Assembly: GCA_029582155.1 (NCBI GenBank)
Contig: CM055895.1
Span: 44,846,578 to 44,910,577, forward strand
DNA from: Panopea generosa
Lineage: Eukaryota > Mollusca > Bivalvia > Adapedonta > Hiatellidae
Direction: 5' to 3'
Length of the DNA: 64,000 nucleotides
Below the pieces are notes generated by a model. That model worked only from the letters and a program-made list of their open reading frames with translations. It ran no database searches and was not told where the DNA came from. This document shows, piece by piece, positions 34,498 to 46,326 of this stretch; position 1 is the first letter of the stretch; each line of letters opens with the position of its first letter. The position numbers were made by a program, and so were the translations under genes.

Positions 34498-34679
34498 ACA
34501 AGGTTTACGAGAGTACAGGTGACATTGTATACAGAAACAGGATGGAGCAGGTTACCAGCAGCATGCCCAGCAATGAGGCCAAGTACTCCAACCTGGGCAT
34601 GAAGATGGGCAGGACAAACATGAAGAATAACAGACATGCTTCGCTCAGGAAAAGAAAATCTATGATAGCAAATAACCAG
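34498..34679 (+). CDS. TMC N-terminal cytosolic exon
   Basis: The acceptor is GTATAATTGCAG and the donor GTATAA. The first two bases need one base from the previous exon; the end is on a codon boundary. It reads (D)KVYESTGDIVYRNRMEQVTS and further, ending with a very basic KNNRHASLRKRKSMIANNQ. Balanced codon use contrasts with the AT-rich flanks. The N-terminal domain of TMC proteins is variable, so the exon is linked to the gene mainly by strand, phase and position; the next exon continues it. Confidence 0.6.
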
Positions 34680-34901
34680 GTATAACTTCAGTTTCTCATG
34701 TATGTGTATGTGGTATGTGGAGTTAGTTGATGGTCAGGGCTAACTTTAGCAATCACCGCATAACTCCCACTCCCCCTCAAAAACAACAAAAATACAAAAA
34801 CAAAAAGTCACAAAGTAGGTACATCACAAAGTAGGTACATAAAAAGACTCCAGTGTTGGTTCTGTCAGTTCCAAGTACAAAAGGCCATGACATGCAAGAG
34901 A

Positions 34902-35050
34902 TACAACCAAACCTGTCTGAAGCAGCCAGTCATGGGAAGGAGCAAAAGTGGCATTTTAAGACAGGTTGTTGCTTAATACAAGTTAATTTTTTATTTTAGT
35001 ATAGAAATGGGAAATACCAAGTGTGGCTGCTTAAGACAGGTTTGACTGTA
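34902..35050. mobile_element. Mariner-like TA MITE (family G)
   Basis: TACAACCAAACCTGTCTGAA to CTTAAGACAGGTTTGACTGT. GTTGCTTAATACAAGTTAAT is the intact form of the TTAA site used by the MITE at 10782. Confidence 0.75.
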
Positions 35051-35640
35051 CATTCATATGCATGGTATAAAAATGAAAAGAATACCTGATTTTGCTATAT
35101 TATTTAGAAATTGCTTTGATAAAACATACACACACACGCATGCAGGCACCAATGCATGCAGGCATGCACACCAGCACACACACACACACACCAATTGGCT
35201 AGAAATGCAAAAATTGTATCTTTTCTCAAACATAACTCTTAGGGAAAGAAGATTATTTAAATTCTGATTATATTACATGTATAGTCTTTTAAAATTTCCA
35301 TATTTATATTTAAAAAATAACTGAGCTAAAGGCCAAAATATAAGTCACTGTTTGCATTCATAGGCACAAGAGCCTAGGGATGAGGGTGTGTGTGTGTTGG
35401 AGGTTGGGTGGGGGAGTGATAGAGGGGACATTTTATATTCTAATAAAAAACAATTAAAAGTCACAAAATACCGAACATCTGGACGTAAATAACAATTATA
35501 ATACTTGTTTACCTTAAAAACTCACTAGAGTGCAGCATTTGATGTTTTGATATAAAATAAATCCACCAGGATGGCCACCAAAAATTGAAATACTGCTATG
35601 ACATTGTTTAAAATATTAGGTTGTACAATAAATGGGAGCC
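35051..35640. other. TMC intron, short CA tracts only
   Basis: ACACACACGCATGCAGGCAC and a CACACACACACA run at about 35125-35190. Otherwise nothing recognised. Confidence 0.5.
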
Positions 35641-36870
35641 GGACAAAAGATCCCATGGACAAAAGATCCCACGCTATTTTTGGCAGGGTGGACAAAAGAT
35701 CCCACATCATTTTGACAGGGTGGACAAAAGATCCCACACCTTTTTGAAAGGGTGGACAAAATATCCCACATTATTTTGGCAGGGTGGACAAAAGATCCCA
35801 CTTATTAAATATTATATATCAGTCAGTAAAAGATCCCACATTATTTTGGCAGGGTGGACACTAGGGCCAAAAAAACCCAGTCCTTACATGTTTGCCAAGA
35901 TTTAAAGTTTTCCTTATGCATATTAAAGGTAAACAGCCAAATAATGTAGAAAGATGTTGTTAATTAAACTCTTTACATAAACTGTGAAAAATAAAACATT
36001 GAGCATATTATGGGTGTGAATTTCAAGTAAACAGCCAATTAGAAATTCTAATTGGATAATTTATAATGAAAGAAGAAAGTTATCACCTGCTATTTTAAAT
36101 GTAGATTAAAGGCAATTAAAGTTTAAAATTTGTTAATTACAAAAACTGTGACAAATAAAATATTCAGATTCAAAAACAAATGAAGGAACTATGTAATCAA
36201 CTTGTAGAAGGACAAAAAACAGTGAGTGAATTCCTTTGTGTTGTTGGACAGTGTATTAGACTAAGTAGGTAGCTGTGTGATTGACAATGGTCGGCCTCTG
36301 ATTGACTATGTCTGCAAAAACTGCTTTGTTTGTAAATATATGTTTTTCAACTTTTCCTTGTTTTATTATCATGATGTGCTATATTTTCTACACTAGTAGT
36401 TACAAAATGTTGCTATGTTTTGTGTGCTATATATTTACTCATAACTTAAATTAAATGGAAATAAATTTGACTTTATTAATCTTTGTTTTTTTTTAATGCT
36501 TTATTGTTTTACAAAACCATTTAATAAGAAGTAAATCAACATTTACTCAACACCTTTACTGTCTGTCACCTTTTTTTTTATACAATATTGTTCTACAAAA
36601 CCATTTAATAAGAAGTAAATCAACATTTACTCAACACCTTTACTATCTGTCACCTTATGACAAAAATCCAGGATCAATATGGGATCTTTTGTCCACCCTT
36701 TCAAAGAGTGTGGGATATTTTGTCCACCCTGCCAAAATGATATGGGATCTTTTGTCCACCCTGTCAAAATGATATGGGATCTTTTGTCCACCCTGTCAAA
36801 ATGATGTGGGATCTTTTGTCCACCCTGTCAAAAAAGGCATGGGATATTTTGTCCGTGGGATCTTTTGTCC
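35641..36870. mobile_element. Foldback element with iterated inverted ends
   Basis: 35641-35868 holds about seven copies of GGACAAAAGATCCCA spaced by TTATTTTGGCAGGGT. 36675-36870 holds the inverse (TGGGATCTTTTGTCC with ACCCTGCCAAAATGA). The interior (35880-36660) is AT-rich and non-coding, with a tandem duplication of about 76 bp (near 36500-36650) that includes ACTCAACACCTTTACT. Motif and interior similarity tie it to the element at 1-785. Confidence 0.75.
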
Positions 36871-37155
36871 TGTTCACAATAAACATGTGTGTTTGCCATG
36901 CTGCTACCAATCTCCTGAAAATTCCAGCTACCCAAACTTATATTATTCATTTGGAAAGCATCGTTGTGTTATTTTATGACTCCTGTCCTTTTTATTATTC
37001 AAATCGACAATAAAAAAAAATCTGGTAAAAAAAAATTAGCTCCTACCCACATAAAAATGACTACATTGGAGCACAGCAAACAAACAATTTTTGAAAGATA
37101 ACCTCATAAAAAATAAAAGTTTGTTGTTCTGATTATTGCCCAATATTTGTTACAG

Positions 37156-37301
37156 GTAGCACCACATGATCCAGAAATGCAAGCAAATATAGACAGACAT
37201 GGTCTCGGTGACATGGTAGTCGAGACAGAAGAAGATAAGCATAAAGTGATGAAGTTGATACGCGCAATACCACGACCACTCTCTGTGAAACGGTCCATGA
37301 A
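37156..37301 (+). CDS. TMC N-terminal exon with LIRAIPRPLSVKRSM
   Basis: The acceptor is TTGTTACAG and the donor GTAAGC. It starts in phase 0 after the exon at 34679 and ends with two bases of a codon. It reads VAPHDPEMQANIDRHGLGDM and ends KLIRAIPRPLSVKRSMK. A basic 'LPxxxxxKR' segment ahead of the first membrane span is typical of TMC proteins. It can splice to 52776 in frame (AA + A = Lys, then DLLMGG). Confidence 0.7.
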
Positions 37302-37342
37302 GTAAGCTAACAAAGAAATTTAATTGATACTTTTGTAAGGCC

Positions 37343-37540
37343 ATTGTCTCCGTTATGATTGATATATAACACTGCTTCTCATTGTCATTTGTCTCTTACC
37401 ACTGATTCAAGTGGAAAAGTCATCAATTACTTGCAGAGATTTGTGTGTTGAGTACTGGTTAACATTCCAGGATCCCAGGAAAGAGCGGTTTTGTAAACTG
37501 ATTGTCTGTTAGCCTTTGATGGTATAGAAATGATGCTGAA
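37343..37540 (+). mobile_element. SINE family C body
   Basis: TCTCCGTTATGATTGATATA, CATTTGTCTCTTACCACTGA, CCAGGATCCCAGGAAAGAGC and TGTTAGCCTTTGATGGTATA. The tRNA-like head is missing. Confidence 0.7.
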
Positions 37541-37800
37541 TATTCAAGCAAATCAATAAACTTAAATCAATACATTTATCTGTATGGTTTGTTTATATCT
37601 GTATGGTTTGTTTATATCTGTATGGTTTGTTTATATCTGTATGGACTTTCAGTTTTTGAAGTTTGATGATGGCGAAATTTAATCCAGTGCTTCAGGTTCA
37701 GCTTAAGCTTATAATTCTCATCCTGCACCGTTTGATATTTTCACAGTCGATTATTGGTTACAATTGACCAATACGGGTTTTATTGATAAAGGGTCATTTG
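37541..37800. repeat. Short 19-bp tandem repeat and unrecognised intron
   Basis: TATCTGTATGGTTTGTTTA occurs about four times at 37577-37645. The rest has no feature. Confidence 0.55.
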
Positions 37801-38310
37801 TCGTTAATCTGTGTTTATGTCTATGTCTGCCATACATTGTTCATCTGTGTTTGTATTTGCCATCCATTGTTCATCTGTGTTTGTGTTCATCTGTGTTTGT
37901 GTCTGCCATCCATTGTCCATCTGTGTTTGTGTCTGCCATCCATTGTTCATCTGTGTTTGTGTCTGCCATCCATTGTTCATCTGTGTTTGTGTCTGCCATC
38001 CATTGTTTGTCTGTGTCTGTGTCTGCCATCTGATTTGTTCATCTGTCTTTGTGTCTGCCATCCATTGTTCATCTGTGTTTGTGTCTGCTATCCGTTGCTC
38101 ATCTGTGTTTGTGTCTGCTATCCATTGTTTATCTGTCTTTGTGTCTGCCATCCATTGTTCATCATTCATTGTTCATATGTGTTTGTGTCTGCCATCCATT
38201 GTTTATCTGTGTTTGTGTCTGCTATCCATTGTTCATCTGTGTTTGTGTCTGCCATCCATTGTTCAACTGTGTTTGTGTTTGCTATCCATTGTTTATCTGT
38301 GTTCGGCCAA
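37801..38310. repeat. 30-bp minisatellite
   Basis: About 17 units of TGTCTGCCATCCATTGTTCA plus TCTGTGTTTG. The multiple-of-three period keeps frames open on both strands; no coding support. Confidence 0.88.
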
Positions 38311-38379
38311 GAGCTTTACTATAATGTACGACTGGCCATGAATCTTTCACCTCTGAATATGTGGAAAAGTCTATAGTTG

Positions 38380-39920
38380 CATTATAAAGCATGCCCTTTA
38401 CATAGTCCCATAGCTGTATTATATAGTATGTCCTTAACAATGTCCCCTAGTTGTATTATAAAGCATGCCAAGGTCATATAGTTGTATTATAAAACATGCC
38501 CTTTACAAGGTCAAATAGTTGTATTATAAAACATGCCCTTTACAAATACAAATACAAATACAAATCCTTTATTTCGTAAATAGAGGCCTTCGGCCCAAAA
38601 TACATATCATTATTTACAAACATTTAGTAGTGTCAAAATATGAAATGAAATATGGCATACAATTTATGTGGAAATATTTCTTTTCTATTATAATTGTGAT
38701 TCATTTCGTACCAAAATAAAATGGATATATGCAGCTAGTTTCCTAAGTTTGAAGGTGTCATTTAGTTGTAGTAGCTGATAAAAATCTTCTAAGTTATTTT
38801 CACCGGAATACCAAGACTGTAAACATTGTAGTCTCAGATCCGCATATCTTGGACACAGAAAAAATACATGATATTCGTCTTCTATAACGTTTATATTTGC
38901 ATGAATATAACAATATGTACACTTTCGGTCAAGGTACCATAGTTGTATTATAAAACATGCCCTTTACAAGGTCCCGTAATTGTATAATAAAACATGGCCT
39001 TTACAAGGTCCCGTAGTTGTATTATAAAACATGCCCTTTACAAGGTCCCCTAATTGTATAATAAAACATGCCCTTTACAAGTTCCCCTAGTTGAATTATA
39101 AAACATGCCCTTTACAAGGTTCCATATTTGTATTATAAAACATGCCCTTTACAAGGTCCCATAGTTGTATTATAAAGCATGCCCTTTACAAGATCCCATA
39201 TTTGTATTATAAAACATGCCCTTTACAAGGTACCATGGTTGTATTATAAAGCATGCCCTTTACAAGGTCCCATATTTGTATTATAAAGCATTCCTTTTAC
39301 AATGTCCTATAATTGTATTTTAAAGCATGTCTTTTACAAAGTCCCGTAGTTGTATTATAAAACATGCCCTTTACAAGGTCCCATAGTTGTATTATAAAGC
39401 ATGCCCTTTACAAGGTCCCATAGTTGTATTATAAAGCATGCCCTTTACAAGGTCCCATATTTGTATTATAAAGCATTCCTTTTACAATGTCCTATAATTG
39501 TATTTTAAAGCATGTCGTTTACAAAGTCCCGTAGTTGTATTATAAAACATGCCCTTTACAAGGTCCCATAGTTGTATTATAAAGCATGCCCTTTACAAGG
39601 TCCCATATTTGTATTATAAAACATGCCCTTTACAAGGTCCCATATTTGTATTATAAAACATGCCCTTTACAAGGTCCCCTAGTTGTATTATAAAACATGC
39701 CCTTTACAAGGTCCCATATTTGTATTATAAAACATGCCCTTTACAAGGTCCTTGTATTATAAAACATGCTTTTTTCAAGGTCCCATATTTGTTTTATAAA
39801 ATAAGCCTTTTACAATGTCGCTTAGTTGTATTGTAAAGCTGTCCATTTACAAATAGATTCTTAGAGTTGCATTATAAAAAATCTAATTAATTCTCAATGT
39901 TGTATTATAAAGCTTATGCC
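38380..39920. repeat. 37-bp minisatellite, split by a LINE fragment
   Basis: Units of ACATGCCCTTTACAAGGTCC plus CATAGTTGTATTATAAA run at 38380-38550 and 38931-39920. A block near 39230-39360 recurs at about 39410-39540 (marked by GCATTCCTTTTACAATGTCC), a higher-order copy. It is unrelated in sequence to the 37-bp array in NUP85. Confidence 0.88.
38551..38931 (-). mobile_element. 5'-truncated non-LTR retrotransposon 3' end
   Basis: On the minus strand, an open stretch from 38930 down to the stop TAA at 38688 encodes about 80 residues: a DRKCTYC start, then EDEYHVFFLCPRY, LQSWYSG and LRKLAAYIHFIL. This C..C..H..C pattern with a 'EDEYHVFFxCPRY' block is typical of the C-terminal end of LINE reverse transcriptase proteins in animals. 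The 3' tail is (TTTGTA)n at 38551-38570. It sits inside the 37-bp array and is a dead fragment. Confidence 0.75.
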
Positions 39921-40874
39921 CCTTGCAAAGGTTCAGAGATGTTCCCCTGACTGTTTTATATAGCTTGGTCATAATTATATTCTGTCCAAACATTAGCAGA
40001 TATAACTGTATATTGATATATGATCTATTTAAATGTATTTATACAACTCTCGAAAGATTTTTAAAACGTGACCACCTGGTTTGCTCAGTCAGGCTTTCTT
40101 TACATACTTTTAATTGATCTAGTTAAAATTAACTTCTTATGGCAATATCAGATAATGGTTTAAAATTTTCCAATATACGTCACCTGAGCCGTGACCAGGA
40201 AACACAGACCAAAACAGTCAACAACACCTATTGTATGTGTACACACGCCTTGAGGGTTCGATTTACCATAAATAGTTTTTTGATTCAAATCTTTTGTTGG
40301 GCAATATCTGGGCTTTCTTGAATGTACATTGCAATAACTATTAATGGCGTCACCTTTTAAATATTTAAACTCAAATGCTTTCTAGTTCTGTTTGACATAG
40401 TGCACTTCAGTTATATCAGGAGTAAAATAAATAGAGGATCTTACATGAGTGCTCATTTATTATTAGATTTATTAAACAAGTTGGCAAAATATATATTATG
40501 TGGAGCTCTGCCGAACATAATATCATTTTTTCCAATGAGTTAAATAAATTCAATAACAACTGAGCACAAATGTAAGATTCATTTTATCACTGAACTTGGG
40601 AAATTTTTATGTTTGCCATTTATTTAACAGATTACCTATACATGTTTAAGGAACGCGAAAACAATCGGGTATATTAGTTTCCTTGAGTCATCATATGACG
40701 TAACATCTCAAAATAACATTATTAACCATGACAAACTGACGTTATTTATATAATTGAGTGATGAATTGGAAGTGACCATACGCTAGGTTAATATAAAAAA
40801 CATGTCATGGGTTTATTGCACTCCTGCACAGTAAACTATGTGATAAATATATTCATGTCATATACCCTAGGAGC
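39921..40874. other. TMC intron, no feature seen
   Basis: AT-rich with small open frames of no recognisable content. Confidence 0.45.
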
Positions 40875-41240
40875 AGTAAAAGGTGGTTTATCAGAAAAAA
40901 ATGCTATAAATGTCTTAAAAAAAGAAATTGTTTTTAAAATGAATCAAAGCATCTCATTATCATAAATAAATATTATCTGAATGGTTTGGTATATCAAATC
41001 AACCCAACTGGGACAAAAACAATATTTCATTCATAGTGCTAAACTTAAAATGAAATCCCCATTCTAAAAATAGACAGCAATTTCATCATGCTTAACAATT
41101 TTCACATCAACATTTGGACTCTTTCTGAGATGAAATAAATTCTACATGTACTGTATTCCAGTATGACAGATAAATCAAAATCAAAATGAAATCGTGTAAC
41201 TCATCAAGTATGTCACAAAATACATTGCAAATCTATTTTG
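40875..41240. mobile_element. TIR element H, partial copy
   Basis: ATGCTATAAATGTCTTAAAA, GGTATATCAAATCAACCC and CCCATTCTAAAAATAGACAG match the reverse of 22457-23040. Confidence 0.6.
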
Positions 41241-41729
41241 GTCTGACACACTGAAATCCCTTTCCTATATTATTTTCACATAGTTAAATAGATATTGTTA
41301 TGGCAAAACAAGCTTTGTGAGTATCTAATAGGCATGATATAGTTCAGTAACAATATATTTAACCAATTTCCAAATTTTAAACAATCTTGGTTTAGTTCCT
41401 TTAACTTCTAAGCCATTGAGGTGACTGTAAACAGCCTATGAATTAGTTAGGGTAATGTGAGACAGGATACTGAAATGCTGTTTCCTAATCAATGATGTTT
41501 GTAAAGCTTGTTTTATAGATATTTGACATGTTTAAATGATTAATGAGAAATTTAAACATCTCCAGATAGTTATCGCAGTTATGCAATTTACTACCTTTTG
41601 ATGACATTATAGTGATGTGAAGTCTTTCACAAACTGTGATGTGGGTAATTGAACAGTGGGCGGAGCAATTATCATTCACACGTCATGTCAATTGTCTTCC
41701 TTGATTGAAAAAAAAAAACATTACTTTTT
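41241..41729. other. TMC intron, no feature seen
   Basis: No exon, SINE or array seen. Confidence 0.45.
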
Positions 41730-41983
41730 TTTAATGGGGTTTTATGCCATATTTAACACATTTCAGGTTATATAATATTATAATATATGGCATATCCAGT
41801 TTTACTGGTGGAGAAAGACCTCAGACTGAGTCAGACTGAATAAAACCACCATCCTTCCGCAAGTAATTGAAAACTTCCTCACATAAAGCTTTTGGAGTGA
41901 GCTGGACTTGAACCTACGACCTTAGCGGTGAGTGGTAAGTGATATTGAGATGGTGTCTTAAACCACTCAGCCATGCAGGACCC
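41730..41983 (-). mobile_element. SINE family B copy
   Basis: ATGGGGTTTTATGCCATATT, CATATCCAGTTTTACTGGTG, ACCATCCTTCCGCAAGTAAT, CTTGAACCTACGACCTTAGC and ACCACTCAGCCATGCAGGAC; nearly full length. Confidence 0.78.
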
Positions 41984-42345
41984 ACAAAAACATTAATAAA
42001 GGCTTGTTATTTTCGTTTTTCATAAATCAATATATAATGTTGTATGGAATAACCATGTCTGAGCTGGGCAATATTTTACTGTTGGTGACAATTGTATTAT
42101 CTGCCATTTAGTCAAACCCCAGCTGGGGACTTACACATACAAACTTATATTATACAAAATAATTTATAATGCAGGGGTTCCGAAAAAAATATGAGTAGTT
42201 ATATCGAAATGCTTTTGGAGAACATCATAGTAATGTAGTTTTTTATTCAAAACAATTAAAAAGGTTAAACAAATGTTTAAAGAGTATAAAAAAACATCTT
42301 TGTTTAAAAGTGAATGCATACCTTTATTCTGTATATATATATATA
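41984..42345. other. TMC intron, no feature except (TA)n
   Basis: A TA run at 42331-42351 sits at the end of the SINE that follows. Confidence 0.45.
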
Positions 42346-42351
42346 TATATA

Positions 42352-42640
42352 ATGTTGTTGTATGGTGTTTAGCGTCGCTTTAAACAATTTTTCAGTCATA
42401 TCGCGACGGTGTCTACTTGAGACAGTATTGTAAGCGCTGTCACACTGGAGTATCATGCCGCAGACACATGGTATGTCATACCCCACCCAGTCACATTATA
42501 CTGACACCGGGCCGACCAAACCTAGAACTCTCCTCTAAATGCTGAGCGTCAAGCGAGGAAGCTTCTAGTACCATTTTTAAAGTCTTTGGTATGACCCGGC
42601 CAGGGATTGAACCCACGACCTTCCGCATGCGAGGTGGACT
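42352..42640 (-). mobile_element. tRNA-derived SINE (family A), full length
   Basis: In plus orientation it reads GTTGTTGTATGGTGTTTAGC, TTTTTCAGTCATATCGCGAC, CCCACCCAGTCACATTATAC, TGCTGAGCGTCAAGCGAGGA and GGTATGACCCGGCCAGGGAT; the head (B box reversed GGATTGAACCCACGACC) ends near 42640. Confidence 0.82.
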
Positions 42641-43559
42641 TATATATCATATAAAAGGAGATAATTAAATTCACAACAACGGAATTTACGATTTTTGGGA
42701 TCTTTTCAGATGCTCATTCACAATGCATGATATATATATGGAGATAATTATTTGTGAACAACATGACATAGATGTACAGACCAGACTACAGTGAGCACGC
42801 TTAGCTACAATGCAAACCATAGACACAATATCAAGGCATCAACCAAACTCCTCTCACTTCCATTTTTTTTTTAAAATCCACTATATTATATTTCTGAAAA
42901 ACATTGTGTGCCCGTTCAGATTTTTTGTTGCACTCCCTCCCCCACTTAAACTGAAATCCTGAATCTGCCCTTGGATAAGCATTCTAAATATAACAAATCC
43001 CATTGTAAAATGATCCAGTCTAACAAGTGCACCAGTAGATTTATAAAGTTCTGCTTTAGAATTACACAACAATTAAACAGATACTGTGAAGGTTTAATTG
43101 ACCCAGCCTGATAAATGTGATATATTGACATGCACATTATGGCATGCATTAAATATACAAGTATACTTTTATCTGCTTTAGAATGCGCCATAGCAGAACG
43201 ATTGTATTTTATTTAAATTAAACTGATCTCGATTACATTATATTTATCTTGTTATTATGAAATGCTTGACATGTTAGCACAAGATTTCAAATTGCCAGCC
43301 CCATTAGCTCAGTCCATAGAGCACTAAACTTCTAGTCTCATGGGGGGAGGGGGGTGGGGATGGGCTAAAATACCAACAGTTATTATGATGTGACTTAGAG
43401 CCCGTGTGACAGTGCTATATACCGAGCATGCTAAAGTACCAGAAGAAACTTATGATGGGTTTCTATCTGTATCCGCACTATCCCTTACAAACCTAAAAAT
43501 CTAACATTTTTCTTGGGGCATCACCCATATTGGAAACCTAGATTGATGTAAAATTGATT
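42641..43559. other. TMC intron, one tRNA-like remnant
   Basis: GCCCCATTAGCTCAGTCCAT and AGAGCACTAAACTTCTAGTC at 43298-43340 look like the 5' half of a tRNA with an A box, but the sequence then runs into GGGGGGAGGGGGGTGGGGAT with no T arm. A pseudo-tRNA or SINE head. The rest shows nothing. Confidence 0.4.
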
Positions 43560-43838
43560 GATTGATTAAATATTTAGCATCATTTTTATGCCATCGAGGG
43601 CTAACAGATGATCAGTTAACCTAACCACTGTTTCCTGGGATTAACCAGTACTCAAGCACACCCCATCTCCGCAAGTAACTGATAACTTTCCCACTTGAAT
43701 CAGTGGTGAGAGACGAATGATAATGAGACACAATGTCGTATATCAATCATCACGAAGACTGTTGCCGGGCGGGGATTCAAACTCACGACCCATGGATTGA
43801 TAGTCAGACGCGTAACAGACTGAGCTAATCGGGCCCAG
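43560..43838 (-). mobile_element. tRNA-derived SINE (family C), full length
   Basis: ATTTAGCATCATTTTTATGC, CCATCGAGGGCTAACAGATG, CCCCATCTCCGCAAGTAACT, GCGGGGATTCAAACTCACGA and CGTAACAGACTGAGCTAATC. Confidence 0.8.
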
Positions 43839-45523
43839 CTTGATGTAAAAAAAAAAGCTTATATACAACAAGAGTTCAAAGGAAAGGTAGATGTAAACGA
43901 GGCAACTAACTCTCTCTGTGCGCAAAAAAAAGATAATGGCCAATTTATGGTAAAACTGACAATTTTTTCAAAGAAATACTTTTCAAGCCCGAGAGTGAAA
44001 TCAGGATTCTGAATCAGGCTGCTGTAAATACTGGGATCATAATCAAATAAACAGGGTTTTGTCTAACATACATGATAAGGAGTTTCGCTTATATAACCAG
44101 ACACAGATTTTTCATTCTTGCATACCAAACAAGAATTTCCAGGTATTTTTTACCAGGTGAGGAGTTTTCGTCCTACACCCCCTGCACGTGCTTATTCTAC
44201 ACTCCTCATGCTATGATGTCATGCTGTTCATAATATCCTCACACCATGATGTAACTCCATTTATTTAATCCTCGCGCTTTGACAAATACCTCACGCTATG
44301 ATGTATTCATTTACAAATACTATGGTATCCTTTCGCAAGTAAAAAATGGCTATTTCTGTTAATTAAACATACTGAAATTATTAAATTAATGGATATTTAT
44401 ACAAATCAATACTTTTATGCTAATTGAAAGAATGCCAGATTTTCTCTAACAGTAATATCGATTTTAGATAAAATGGAAAATCAGAAATTTAATTTCTGTT
44501 AAAAGTATGGGAATTAATACAGCCAAAGATAAATGATATATTATTGATCCTTGGACAGAGACGTAAATCTTGTTTAATTGCCTGACATGTTAATTATTCA
44601 TCCATTGTCTTAATCATGTGTATATAATACCATAGGAAGAGATAATAACTAATTGGTGGAATAATGAACTGATTGTATAGCCTTATATAAATTCAGTCAA
44701 TAACTTATGTCGTGTACCCAGTCTGTGTCTAACTGTTGTATTAATACACAATAGGGACATTCTGCAAAAACACGCCAATTTCTGAATTTGGATTACTTCA
44801 AATCTGTATTGTTTAGCATGCCACACAATATGTTTGTTTATGTGACTTGGAGTTGATGAAAAATACAATAGCTGATATTAAATAGAAAAGTAACAAATAC
44901 CTGGATAATTAAACAGGAGAACCACTAACAATATCATAAGTTACAGTTTTCATACACCCAGCTAGGATATTGTATTTCTGGTTTTTCACAAGTTTTATGT
45001 TGACTGTGATTTTTCTACTGCCTGAAGAAAGATTGGATTAATCCATGTGATCCACTATTGTGGAAATTAATTACACAGTATTATATATGTCCTATATAAT
45101 AAAAACTGCATTGAAAGGCTTGTAACATAGATAAAGGTGAAATAAGGAAAAAAAACTGGAACATAATTGTTGATTGAATGGCTTGAAAAGGAGCGTCATT
45201 TCAAGGATTTTGATTTTTTAAGTATTTTGTGAAAAATAAAGTTTAGTGGATATATTTCAAATCATGTGTTTGGATTTAACTTTAGTTCTGTCAGTTGAAA
45301 TGTGTTAATGTTTAATGTGTTAAAAACACAAATGTCTCGTGGATCATTTCAAGGATTATAAATCAAGTATTTGGTAAAAAAAATAGATCTTGGTGGATTT
45401 ATTACAATTTTTTATTTTTTTAGTTCTGTCAGATGAAATGTACGTGTTAATGTAGAAAAAAACGTTGCCATTTATGAAAATAGATTGTATCTTGGATTTA
45501 AGTTAAAATAAAAAAGATAGATA
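43839..45523. other. TMC intron or upstream region of alternative 5' exon
   Basis: AT-rich. It would contain the promoter of the exon at 45524 if that exon is a first exon. Two related stretches (about 45200-45300 and 45340-45440) share AGTTCTGTCAG..TGAAATGT. No core promoter motif is clear. Confidence 0.4.
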
Positions 45524-45936
45524 ATGTGGCGTGGTGGTGTTAGAGGTAATCAAATTACACCAGAACCCCAGGGAGATGAATACATGCAGGACATTGAACC
45601 CCATGTTCCTACACCCCAGCTTAATGTAACACCACCACCAGCTCCTTCATTGTCGCCTCCACCACCACCTCCACCGTCAGCTCCCCCTCCTCCTACAGAA
45701 CCTCCCCTGCCAGTAATACCTGTACATTCAGCCAATGAACCTGTGGCACCTGTGGCCAACCAGAAAGAGGAGCTGGAAGATGTAGAAATGCAAGAAAAAA
45801 CACCTGAAACATTTGTTTATCAGAGAGCTAGAAATAAAGACAAAAATAAAAATGAAACAAGTGGACAGGAAAATTATATGGATGCAAAGTTCAACAAAGG
45901 CCATAAATGGACGCCTTACTTATGGGAAAGAAGAAG
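45524..45936 (+). CDS. Proline-rich alternative 5' exon of TMC gene (candidate)
   Basis: ATG at 45524 with an in-frame TAG six bases upstream. 137 codons encode an acidic start, a proline-rich middle (residues about 38-65, PPPAPSLSPPPPPPPSAPPP type) and a polar basic end (NKDKNKNETSGQ, WTPYLWERR). Codon use and GC content stand well above the flanks, which argues for real coding. The stop TAG follows at once, but a donor (AAGAAG|GTAGAT) ends the exon with two bases of an Arg codon, the same phase as the exon at 37301, so it can splice to 52776. It could also be a separate small gene. Confidence 0.5.
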
Positions 45937-46326
45937 GTAGATTTTGCATGTTTTAGCTGGATACATACATGTACTAGTATAATATTTCATCTCTTTCTGC
46001 TGATACTGCAACACCCTCTCATGAGGATTATGTACAGTCACAAATGGCACATGCTGGTTTATGAGCATTTGAATCACTGATTAACACAGAAGTTCAGTGA
46101 GATTTTTTAAATGGTCTGGGTATGACTCTCCCTGTACACAAGACTTTAAAATCCTCTAAGAAGAGTTTACATGCTTTCACAGTAACTTGCCTGACTAAGG
46201 CACTGTGGGAGTTTGTTTGAAAAACTCAGGACGAAACCCCACTGGGAATCGAACGGGGGACCTCTGGGTTCTGGAGGAAGTATGTTAACCACTAGATTAC
46301 CACAACTCCTCTAATATATTCAAGTA
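45937..46326. other. TMC intron, one tRNA-like SINE remnant
   Basis: About 46190-46310 on the minus strand resembles a tRNA-type SINE head (GGTTAACATACTTCCTCCAG, GGTCCCCCGTTCGATTCCCA). Nothing else. Confidence 0.4.

Noticed and set aside
37764-38376. Cys/Val-rich open frames resembling small secreted Cys-rich proteins
   Set aside because: These are the 30-bp array in several frames, open on both strands, without signal peptide or splice context.
43298-43345. Possible tRNA gene (TTAGCTCAGTCCATAGAGCA)
   Set aside because: Only the D-arm half and a possible anticodon stem are present; the sequence then becomes a G-run with no T arm or acceptor complement.
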